From CAMCXT01 sp046302715 (lineage in GTDB: Bacteria > Bacteroidota > Bacteroidia > M30B66), in NCBI GenBank assembly GCA_046302715.1, contig JBKCHQ010000013.1, positions 1 through 5,161 of the forward strand: DNA of 5,161 nt, read 5' to 3'. The position numbers were made by a program, and so were the translations under genes. Shown in pieces: positions 1 through 5,161 of this stretch. The notes beneath the pieces were generated by a model that saw only the letters and a list, made by a program, of their open reading frames with translations, was not told the origin of the DNA and did not search any database. The first letter of the stretch is position 1; the number at the start of each line of letters is the position of its first letter.

Positions 1-1416
1 CTTGATGGAAGCATCGACATCATTCAGGACAATGCCGGCGACGATTGGATTGCCACCGGATTTGAAAGTGCCACTTCCACACTTTATGGGGTTTCTGTTT
101 TTTTAGGACTTGGGAGCTTAAATATAACATCTGGCGTTGAAGTCCCTATAACATTTGGCTATCCCGAAGATATTTTCTCGGGCGAATTCGATAATGTGAA
201 CGGTATTTTCTATGCAGTAGGCGCGCCTCCGCAAACTACGGTCGATCCGGTTAACCAGCAACTTTATAAAATAAACACAAGTACGGGGGATCTTACCGTG
301 GTTGGCAATTTGAATTTATTCACTAATTCATCTTCTTACTTTGGTTTGGACGAGGGCATCAATGGTTTGGCTTACGATCCTGCTGCGAATGTGTTGTACG
401 GGGTTTCATATAGCGGCAATTTGTACCGAATAAACGTAAACGACGCATCCAGCACGCTGGTTGGGTCAACAGCTCCCGATTGCCGTGGATTGGCCTACGA
501 TGCAGGATCTCAGAAACTTTGGGGCATAAAAAACAACGCCACACTTATCGAAATCGATAAAAATACGGGAGCACAACTCTCAAGCGTACCTTGTCAGGAG
601 AATTTTAATTTCATCACCTCACTTGCCTATGCGCCCGAACCTTTTGAAATTCAGGAGTTCACTTGCACCGATACCGTTCATGTGTTGTTATCGTCCGATT
701 CGTTTTTGAGTCTGGGCAACGATACCCTTTTGTGCAACACTCCCGAATTTACGCTTTCGCAACCTGGATTTAGCAATTACCTCTGGCAGGATGGTAGCGA
801 AGACGACCAGATTATAGCTTCCGCTTCGGGGGAATATATTTTACAAGCAAGCAATTCTGCCGGGTGCATCGATACCGATACACTATCCATTCAGTTTGTC
901 AATTTCTCCGTTACGGCTGTAGCTAATCCAACAAACATCTTGGTGGGCGATACGGTTCAGCTCAACGCAAGCGGAGCTTTTAGTTATCTATGGAATCCCG
1001 AAGAAGGGTTAAGTTGCAGCAATTGCGCATCACCTTTTGCTACACCCTCAGAAAGTACAACCTACATTGTTTCGGCGATCGATTCCAACGGGTGCCGAAG
1101 CAGCGATACCCTCCGTGTGGAAGTAGATATACGATGCAAGGAACCATTCATACCCACCATATTTTCGCCCAACGGCAAAGGTCCTCAAACCAACGAAACA
1201 TTTTGTGTGTTGAGTGATTGTGTGGAGCAGTTTAAATTGGTAATTCACAATCGCTGGGGCGAACGTGTATTTGAAACAGAGGATATTACCCAATGTTGGG
1301 ATGGAATTTTTAAAGAAAATGAAGCCGCTTCCGGAGTATATGCATTTAATTTATATCTTCGGCAACTCGACGGAACGGTAGTCAATAAAACAGGAACCAT
1401 TACCTTAGTCAGATAA
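1..1416 (+). CDS. T9SS type B cargo protein, C-terminal part (5' end outside window)
   Basis: The frame is open from the left edge to TAA at 1414-1416, giving 471 residues of a longer protein. Residues about 20-215 hold propeller-like repeats: units with LYGV or LWGI, then LY-x-I and a T/N-x-G turn, and two GLAYD starts (near residues 122 and 163). Two Ig/PKD-like modules follow, at about 238-299 (LGNDTLLC, YLWQDGS) and 303-377 (GDTVQLNASG, YLWNP, a CxxC at 339/342, TTYIVSAID). Residues about 381-471 are a gliding-motility-associated C-terminal domain (CHU_C, TIGR04131 type): FIPTIFSPNG, IHNRWGERVFET (415-426), CWDG (432-435), SGVYAF and a final GTITLVR. In this family the domain is a T9SS type B sorting signal, so the protein is expected to be secreted or held at the cell surface. 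The propeller may bind a ligand or substrate, but no catalytic motif is visible. The PorP/SprF gene four bases downstream supports the T9SS assignment. The sorting domain is very secure; the propeller call is by pattern only. Confidence 0.9.
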   Translation, partial: LDGSIDIIQDNAGDDWIATGFESATSTLYGVSVFLGLGSLNITSGVEVPITFGYPEDIFSGEFDNVNGIFYAVGAPPQTTVDPVNQQLYKINTSTGDLTVVGNLNLFTNSSSYFGLDEGINGLAYDPAANVLYGVSYSGNLYRINVNDASSTLVGSTAPDCRGLAYDAGSQKLWGIKNNATLIEIDKNTGAQLSSVPCQENFNFITSLAYAPEPFEIQEFTCTDTVHVLLSSDSFLSLGNDTLLCNTPEFTLSQPGFSNYLWQDGSEDDQIIASASGEYILQASNSAGCIDTDTLSIQFVNFSVTAVANPTNILVGDTVQLNASGAFSYLWNPEEGLSCSNCASPFATPSESTTYIVSAIDSNGCRSSDTLRVEVDIRCKEPFIPTIFSPNGKGPQTNETFCVLSDCVEQFKLVIHNRWGERVFETEDITQCWDGIFKENEAASGVYAFNLYLRQLDGTVVNKTGTITLVR

Positions 1417-1420
1417 CCTT

Positions 1421-2467
1421 ATGAAAAACAATTTTTACTTAAGTATTGCTTTCGTTACAGCTACATTAACGCTCAATGCGCAGGACATTCACTTTTCGAA
1501 TACAGAATACGCACCGCTTATTTTAAATCCGGCGCTTGCAGGTGCCAACTCGGGTATGCAAGCCAACTTAGCCTACCGCACGCAGTGGGGGCAGTTGGGT
1601 AGTTCGTTTCGCACGGCCAACGCATCGTTTGATGCGCGTATAACGCAAGACAATACTAGTAAGAGTAACTTTTTGGCCAGGGGGGTTTCGTTTTTCAACG
1701 ACCGCATTGGCGATATGGGTATGGTAACCAATGCTGCGGCGCTTACCATTGCCGATCATATTCGACTTAATGCTCAAAGTCAGTTAAGTTTGGGTGTAAA
1801 TGCAGGGTATTCCATGCGCTCATTCCAAAACGTGGATGGTATGTGGGCTTCGCAATATGATGGGGTGGCTTATGACCCGGGTATTGCCAGTGGTGAAGAT
1901 TTTAATAATCAAAATTTTGGTTATTTCGATGCTGGGGCAGGATTGCTTTATACCTATGCAAAAAAGGTAAAATCCATGGCCCGAAATGCTGATAAACGTG
2001 TTAATGTGGGGCTAGCTGCCTATCATCTTACCCGACCCAACAATTCATTTGTAGAGTTGGCATCGGAGCGTTTACCGGTGCGTTATACTGCATTTGCTAA
2101 TGCCGAAATTTCAATTGATGGAACTAATGGTGTGGTAATGCCCGGAATTTATGCGCAACGGCAAGGTAGTTTTTCGCAGTATTTGTTTGGATCGTATTAC
2201 CGATATAAACTCAATATTGGTTCTAATTACACAGGATATCAGCGTCCATTTTCATTTGCCTTGGGTTTATTTACCCGTCTTAAAGATTCTTACATAGCCA
2301 AGCTAATGGTGGATTGGGATCAGTTTTCAGTGGGATATGCTTATGATTTTACGGTATCCACACTCACATCTAATTCAAACCGTTTGGGCGCCAGCGAAAT
2401 CTTTATTCGTTTTAATGTAGGCGATGGTGGTGGCTTTCGTTACAGCGGAATTGGAAAGAAGCGATAA
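1421..2467 (+). CDS. PorP/SprF family type IX secretion system outer-membrane protein
   Basis: This 348-residue protein begins with a Sec signal peptide (MKNN, a hydrophobic stretch to about residue 18, then LNAQ with cleavage near A20). The mature start carries the family hallmark QDIHFSN (21-27) and LILNPALAG (33-41), followed by the YRTQW region. The rest alternates short aromatic/polar beta-strand-like segments and turns, as in the predicted outer-membrane barrel of PorP/SprF proteins, and ends in FIRFNVGDGGG. The length is normal for the family. In Flavobacterium johnsoniae SprF is needed for secretion or attachment of the adhesin SprB encoded beside it, and similar proteins often sit next to type B cargos. 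Here the start is four bases after the stop of such a cargo, with no promoter between, so co-transcription and partnership are likely. No Shine-Dalgarno sequence precedes the ATG, as is usual in Bacteroidota. I leave the symbol empty because many paralogues exist and this is probably a cargo-specific one rather than core porP. Confidence 0.93.
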   Translation: MKNNFYLSIAFVTATLTLNAQDIHFSNTEYAPLILNPALAGANSGMQANLAYRTQWGQLGSSFRTANASFDARITQDNTSKSNFLARGVSFFNDRIGDMGMVTNAAALTIADHIRLNAQSQLSLGVNAGYSMRSFQNVDGMWASQYDGVAYDPGIASGEDFNNQNFGYFDAGAGLLYTYAKKVKSMARNADKRVNVGLAAYHLTRPNNSFVELASERLPVRYTAFANAEISIDGTNGVVMPGIYAQRQGSFSQYLFGSYYRYKLNIGSNYTGYQRPFSFALGLFTRLKDSYIAKLMVDWDQFSVGYAYDFTVSTLTSNSNRLGASEIFIRFNVGDGGGFRYSGIGKKR

Positions 2468-2472
2468 ATTTA

Positions 2473-2502
2473 CTTAACCCTCATTTGTTTAAATTGGTTA
2501 AG
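2473..2502 (+). terminator. Probable terminator hairpin after the PorP/SprF gene
   Basis: CTTAACC (2473-2479) and GGTTAAG (2496-2502) are exact reverse complements, with an inner ATTT/AAAT stem (2483-2486/2491-2494) around a GTTT loop. The hairpin begins five bases after the stop codon. The stem is AT-rich and only a loose T-rich stretch follows, so it may end or protect the transcript rather than act as a strong intrinsic terminator. Confidence 0.45.
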
Positions 2503-2697
2503 ATTACTCCTTGTTGAGTCAATTGATTCGATAAAGGGCTATATTAATAAAGTTAAATTCGGAACGTGCTTCAACCTTGTTTCAATCTGTTTAAATTCTG
2601 CGAACAAGCCCATTGTTGCACATCCCTATTAGGGTAAATGGAAAAATAATCTACGTTTCTCATTTTTCAAGAGAAGGTTAAGGGATGTAGAAAGAGT

Positions 2698-2758
2698 AAA
2701 AAGATTAACTGACTTTTGCTGCTTCTACGCAAAGAATGGAAAGCAGACAAGTTAATCT
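2698..2758 (-). terminator. Candidate intrinsic terminator for the minus-strand transcript
   Basis: The arms AGATTAACT (2702-2710) and AGTTAATCT (2750-2758) are a perfect nine-base inverted repeat. A second stem, CTGCTT/AAGCAG (2719-2724/2741-2746), lies inside it, separated by an asymmetric internal loop. Read on the minus strand, the hairpin ends in a run of five T (2702 down to 2698), then A and a pyrimidine-rich stretch, which is the order expected of a terminator for the small membrane gene and lysS. It lies about 50 bases beyond the small gene's stop. On the plus strand no T run follows it. Confidence 0.4.
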
Positions 2759-2782
2759 CAAAACCTTTATTGCATGATTTAA

Positions 2783-2808
2783 TGAGACGCGTACGACCTA
2801 AAGTCTCA
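2783..2808 (-). terminator. Weak hairpin overlapping the stop codon of the small membrane gene
   Basis: TGAGAC (2783-2788) and GTCTCA (2803-2808) are a perfect six-base inverted repeat with a 14-base loop. The minus-strand stop codon TGA is part of the stem, and TTAAAT follows in minus-strand reading. It could add to termination or protect the RNA 3' end, but six base pairs with a large loop are expected often by chance. Confidence 0.22.
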
Positions 2809-2967
2809 AGATGCCATAGCAAAAATCACAAGCATCGCACCGAGGATAATTATTCCTACAATGCACCCGCAACCCGAGCTCATGGTGTCCAGTAAACTTG
2901 AACCTTTAGAGCGAAATAAAAGGCCTAAAAGAAAAATAATAACCAGTAATACAATTAAACCTTCCAT
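2806..2967 (-). CDS. Small hypothetical two-helix membrane protein (53 aa)
   Basis: Reading from ATG at 2967-2965 to TGA at 2808-2806 gives 53 residues; an in-frame TAG four codons before the start (3 nt x 3 upstream region) fixes this ATG as the first possible one. The protein has a hydrophobic stretch at residues 4-18 (LIVLLVIIFLLGLLF), a polar linker at 19-32 (RSKGSSLLDTMSSG), a CGC motif at 33-35, and a second hydrophobic stretch at about 36-51. Two clean membrane segments split by a charged, Ser/Gly-rich linker are unlikely in random frames. R19 and K21 in the linker suggest, by the positive-inside rule, a hairpin with the linker in the cytoplasm and both ends outside. The gene starts 59 bases after the lysS stop on the same strand, and read-through from lysS is plausible because I see no good promoter for it. 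I do not recognise a named family and assign no function. Whether it is translated is an inference from its composition. Confidence 0.68.
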   Translation of the reverse strand: MEGLIVLLVIIFLLGLLFRSKGSSLLDTMSSGCGCIVGIIILGAMLVIFAMAS

Positions 2968-3006
2968 GTAAAGCTATTTAGGATTTGGATTAATAAGTTT
3001 TTCAGG

Positions 3007-3029
3007 TAAAATTAGTGTTTAACACACTA
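3007..3029 (-). terminator. Short hairpin overlapping the lysS stop codon
   Basis: On the minus strand TAGTGT-GTTAA-ACACTA (3029 to 3013) is a perfect six-base stem with a five-base loop, followed by ATTTTA. The lysS stop codon TAG is its first triplet. The stem is AT-rich and the T stretch short, so at most it causes partial termination, leaving read-through into the small membrane gene possible. Confidence 0.3.
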
Positions 3030-4547
3030 TTCCTGGTCCTTTTTTTCGGGGCGCATTTGCGGAAAGAATAATACATCCTGTATCGATTTAGAATTGGTCA
3101 TAATCATTGCCAAACGGTCAATTCCAATTCCTAAACCAGCCGTTGGCGGCATGCCAAATTCGATGGCTCGCAAAAAGTCTTCGTCCAGTACCATGGCTTC
3201 TTCGTCGCCGCGCTTGCCCAATTCCAATTGTTCTTCGAAACGTTTGCGCTGGTCTATAGGGTCATTAAGTTCCGAAAAGGCATTACAAATCTCCTTTCCG
3301 TTGCAAATTCCTTCGAAACGCTCTACCAAACCGGCTTTGCTGCGGTGCTTTTTCGCCAGTGGCGACATTTCTACCGGATAATCGGTAATGAAGGTAGGTT
3401 GTATAAGGAAGGGTTCGCATTTATCGCCAAAAATGGCATCGATAAGTTTGCCTCGTCCCATGGTGGCGTCAATTTCAACGCCCAGTTTGCGCGCTGCCGC
3501 CGCCATATCACTTTCATTCATCTCCGAAACGTCAACTCCCGTAAAATGCTCAATAGCCTCATACATGGTCATTCGTTTCCAGGGGCGTTTAAAATTAATC
3601 AGGTTTTCGCCTACCTGTACCTCGGTTTTTTCGTGTATGTCCAAAGCCGCCTTTTCCACCATCTCTTCCACTAAATCCATCATCCAATTATAGTCCTTGT
3701 AAGCAACGTATAATTCTACCTGGGTAAATTCCGGATTATGAAAGCGGCTCATTCCTTCGTTGCGGAAATCCTTGGCAAATTCATATACCCCATCGAATCC
3801 GCCCACAATAAGTCGCTTTAAATACAGCTCGTTAGCAATACGCAGGTACAAGGTCATGTCGAGCGTATTGTGATGAGTTTTAAACGGACGAGCCGCCGCA
3901 CCTCCGTAAATGGGCTGTAAAATGGGTGTTTCTACTTCGAGATATCCCTTGTTGTTGAGGTATTCACGAATTGAATTGGTGAGTTTTGTGCGTTGAACAA
4001 AGGTTTCTTTTACGTGATGATTCACAATCAAATCAACATAACGTTGGCGGTATCGTAATTCGGGATCGGCGAATGCATCGAACAGCTCGCCGTCTTTTTC
4101 CTTAACAACAGGCAGCGGTCGCAACGATTTGCAGAGTACTTTAAGCGAGGTAACATGTAAGGTGGCCTCGCCCGTTTGGGTAACAAACATATAGCCGGTT
4201 ACTCCAATTATATCTCCAATATCAAGCAGCTTCTTGAAAACCGTATTATAAAGCGTTTTGTCCTCATCGGGACAAATATCGTCCCTGCGAATGTATATCT
4301 GCAGTCGCTCCACAGCATCCTGTATAACCGCAAATGAAGCATTCCCCATGATGCGGCGCGTCATGATACGCCCGGCGATAGAAACCTCCTGAAAATTACC
4401 CTTCTCCTTGTCGAATTCGTTCTTGATCTGCAGCGCATTGGTGTTTACCGAATACAAATCAGCAGGGTAGGGGTCGTAACCCAAACGTATTAATTCATCA
4501 AGACTTTCGCGACGTTGGCGTTCAAGTTCATTCAAGGTCTCACTCAT
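3027..4547 (-). CDS. lysS: Lysyl-tRNA synthetase, class II
   Basis: This cytoplasmic enzyme joins lysine to tRNA-Lys using ATP. Taken from ATG at 4547-4545 it has 506 residues, close to the 505 of the E. coli enzyme. An N-terminal helix (SETLNELERQRRESLDEL) leads into LGYDPYPAD, then an anticodon-binding OB fold at about 55-140 (VSIAGRIMTRRIMG). The class II catalytic core follows: motif 1 at about 196-210 (YLNNKGYLEVETPIL), GGAAARPF (215-222), LRIANELYLKRLIVGG, motif 2 at 255-275 (FAKDFRNEGMSRFHNPEFT), the lysine-site region FITDYPVEMSPLAK (386-399), NGKEICNAFSELNDP, and motif 3 GLGIGIDRL (471-479). All are intact. The frame stays open upstream to an ATG-less region and a start at 4643, but those 32 extra residues do not resemble the family and would cover both promoter boxes, so 4547 is preferred. 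The start has an AT-rich leader without a Shine-Dalgarno sequence. rpsP is divergent; a small membrane gene follows downstream. Confidence 0.98.
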   Translation of the reverse strand: MSETLNELERQRRESLDELIRLGYDPYPADLYSVNTNALQIKNEFDKEKGNFQEVSIAGRIMTRRIMGNASFAVIQDAVERLQIYIRRDDICPDEDKTLYNTVFKKLLDIGDIIGVTGYMFVTQTGEATLHVTSLKVLCKSLRPLPVVKEKDGELFDAFADPELRYRQRYVDLIVNHHVKETFVQRTKLTNSIREYLNNKGYLEVETPILQPIYGGAAARPFKTHHNTLDMTLYLRIANELYLKRLIVGGFDGVYEFAKDFRNEGMSRFHNPEFTQVELYVAYKDYNWMMDLVEEMVEKAALDIHEKTEVQVGENLINFKRPWKRMTMYEAIEHFTGVDVSEMNESDMAAAARKLGVEIDATMGRGKLIDAIFGDKCEPFLIQPTFITDYPVEMSPLAKKHRSKAGLVERFEGICNGKEICNAFSELNDPIDQRKRFEEQLELGKRGDEEAMVLDEDFLRAIEFGMPPTAGLGIGIDRLAMIMTNSKSIQDVLFFPQMRPEKKDQE

Positions 4548-4567
4548 CGGATTTAAAAATTTTGCGA

Positions 4568-4575
4568 CAAAAATA
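4568..4575 (-). promoter_or_regulatory. Candidate lysS promoter -7 box
   Basis: TATTTTTG on the minus strand matches the Bacteroidota -7 consensus TAnnTTTG. It ends 20 bases before the chosen lysS ATG, which would give a leader of roughly 15 bases. No TTG was found at the usual distance upstream, so the -33 element is weak or absent. The position supports the start at 4547, since an upstream start would lie beyond the box. Confidence 0.45.
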
Positions 4576-4608
4576 GGCATTCGGCATTGAGTTATATAAA
4601 AGATAATG

Positions 4609-4635
4609 TTTTGTGTATAAAAAAATGTATCTTTG
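4609..4635 (+). promoter_or_regulatory. Candidate rpsP promoter (-7 box TATCTTTG)
   Basis: TATCTTTG at 4628-4635 is a perfect TAnnTTTG -7 box, 27 bases before the rpsP ATG, allowing a leader of about 20 bases. TTTTG at 4609-4613 could be the -33 element, but the 14-base spacing between it and the -7 box is shorter than typical, so that half is uncertain. The leader is AT-rich with no Shine-Dalgarno sequence. Confidence 0.6.
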
Positions 4636-4662
4636 CCGCCCAATTTAACTCATCATTTAACA

Positions 4663-5161
4663 ATGCCTGCAAAAATCAGATTACAACGACATGGCAAGAA
4701 AGGGTATGCTTTCTACCATATTGTGATTGCCGACGGTCGTGCACCTCGGGACGGGAAGTTTATTGAAAAGATAGGCACCTACAACCCCAACACGAATCCG
4801 GCATCCATCGAACTGAGCTTCGATAAAGCCCTTCAGTGGCTAAAAAACGGAGCGCAACCCACCGAAACCGCTCGCGCTATTCTTAGCTACAAAGGGGTTT
4901 TGATGAAACTACACCTCGATAAAGGGGTGGCCAAAGGAGCGTTAACTGCCGATCAGGCCGATGCGCGCCTTGCGAAATGGTTAGAAGAAAAATCTTCGAA
5001 AATCGAAGGAAAACGCTCTAACCTAAAGAACAGTCAAATTGACGCTGAGAAAAAGCGTAAAGCTGACGAAGCCGCTAAAAACGCTGCACGTGCCGCTGCA
5101 ATTGCCGCCAAAAACACTCCTGCACCTGAGGCACCTACCGAAGAAGCAGAAGCTAATGAGC
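4663..5161 (+). CDS. rpsP: 30S ribosomal protein bS16 (3' end outside window)
   Basis: The frame starts at ATG 4663 and is open to the right edge, giving 166 residues so far. The N-terminal core is typical bS16, a small-subunit protein that binds 16S rRNA and helps assembly: MPAKIRLQRHGKKGYAFYHI, then VIADGRAPRDGKFIEKIGTYNP (residues 21-42) and a region up to about residue 85 (DKALQWLKNGAQPTETARAILSYKG, residues 54-78). The E. coli protein is 82 residues, so here at least 80 more follow: a segment with LTADQADARLAKWLEEK (94-110), then a Lys/Ala/Glu-rich, probably helical tail (DAEKKRKADEAAKNAARAAA) ending in a Pro/Glu/Ala-rich stretch. Long tails of this kind are usual for bS16 in Bacteroidota. 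A TAnnTTTG box lies 27 bases upstream. In many bacteria rimM follows rpsP, but nothing after 5161 can be seen. Confidence 0.97.
   Translation, partial: MPAKIRLQRHGKKGYAFYHIVIADGRAPRDGKFIEKIGTYNPNTNPASIELSFDKALQWLKNGAQPTETARAILSYKGVLMKLHLDKGVAKGALTADQADARLAKWLEEKSSKIEGKRSNLKNSQIDAEKKRKADEAAKNAARAAAIAAKNTPAPEAPTEEAEANE

Larger units (their letters stand above)
2468..2805. other. Convergent intergenic region with inverted repeats, no gene seen
   Basis: These 338 bases separate the end of the PorP/SprF gene from the end of the small minus-strand gene. Reading frames on both strands are short; the longest ATG-started one I checked in detail (minus strand from 2663, 30 codons) has no protein-like features. 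Inverted repeats are the main content: 2473-2479/2496-2502, 2620-2627/2681-2688, 2702-2710/2750-2758 and 2783-2788/2803-2808. TCAATTGA lies at the centre of a nearly palindromic 14-mer near 2514-2527. The ten bases TGTTTAAATT occur twice (2486-2495 and 2588-2597). Terminators for the two converging transcripts explain part of this. A structured RNA is possible, but no convincing promoter was found. Confidence 0.6.

Noticed and set aside
359..544. Minus-strand open frame inside the cargo gene (61 codons)
   Set aside because: It lies wholly antisense to a well-supported gene and its translation shows no domain or membrane pattern.
990..1293. Overlapping open frames on both strands inside the sorting-domain region
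   Set aside because: The plus-strand frame (990-1217) and minus-strand frame (1048-1293) overlap the conserved type B domain, which is clearly the real coding frame.
196..1416. GTG at 196 as the start of the cargo gene
   Set aside because: The same frame is open to base 1 and the upstream residues continue the repeat pattern (STLYGVSV near residues 26-33), so the true start is outside the window.
1568..1777. Minus-strand open frame inside the PorP/SprF gene
   Set aside because: It is antisense to a secure gene, with basic, non-domain-like composition.
2486..2597. Ten-base direct repeat TGTTTAAATT as a possible repeat array or attachment site
   Set aside because: There are only two AT-rich copies, with no regular spacing, flanking integrase or tRNA gene, so chance is the simplest reading.
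2571..2663. Minus-strand 30-codon frame in the intergenic region
   Set aside because: It is short, has no hydrophobic segment or motif and overlaps the inverted repeats; nothing separates it from chance.
2782..2895. Plus-strand frame of 37 codons antisense to the small membrane gene
   Set aside because: Its translation is highly basic and low in hydrophobic residues with no recognisable pattern; the opposite strand has the clear two-helix protein.
3094..3693. Plus-strand open frames opposite lysS (3094-3381, 3228-3674, 3388-3693)
   Set aside because: They are antisense shadows of the lysS coding sequence; the synthetase motifs are all in the minus frame.
4548..4643. N-terminal extension of lysS starting at 4643
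   Set aside because: The 32 extra residues are unlike the LysRS N-terminus and the DNA holds the candidate promoter boxes for both divergent genes.

Overview
The window comes from a member of the Bacteroidota. The evidence is a type IX secretion (T9SS) type B sorting domain next to a PorP/SprF family protein, a bS16 ribosomal protein with a long charged C-terminal tail, -7 promoter boxes of the TAnnTTTG kind, and gene starts without Shine-Dalgarno sequences. Base composition is moderate. I cannot place it below phylum from this sequence.

Layout. (1) Bases 1-1416, plus strand: the 3' part of a large secreted or surface protein with propeller-like repeats, two Ig/PKD-like modules and a C-terminal T9SS type B sorting domain. 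Its start lies outside the window. (2) Bases 1421-2467, plus strand: a PorP/SprF family outer-membrane protein, four bases downstream and almost certainly co-transcribed. (3) Bases 2468-2805: a non-coding gap with several inverted repeats between converging transcripts. (4) Bases 2806-2967, minus strand: a 53-codon reading frame for a probable two-helix membrane protein, easily missed by length cut-offs. (5) Bases 3027-4547, minus strand: class II lysyl-tRNA synthetase, lysS. (6) Bases 4548-4662: a short divergent promoter region with a candidate -7 box for each gene. (7) Bases 4663-5161, plus strand: rpsP (bS16), running off the right edge.

How the genes relate. The first two genes form a T9SS cargo/partner pair: the cargo crosses the inner membrane by Sec and the outer membrane by T9SS, and the PorP/SprF-like protein probably helps secrete it or hold it at the surface. 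lysS and rpsP are translation genes transcribed away from each other. The small membrane protein lies directly downstream of lysS on the same strand and could be read through from it; its function is unknown. I see no mobile element, CRISPR array, tRNA, rRNA, defence locus or clearly new multi-gene system. The points most worth follow-up are the unannotated small protein, the cargo/partner pair and the structured convergent gap.
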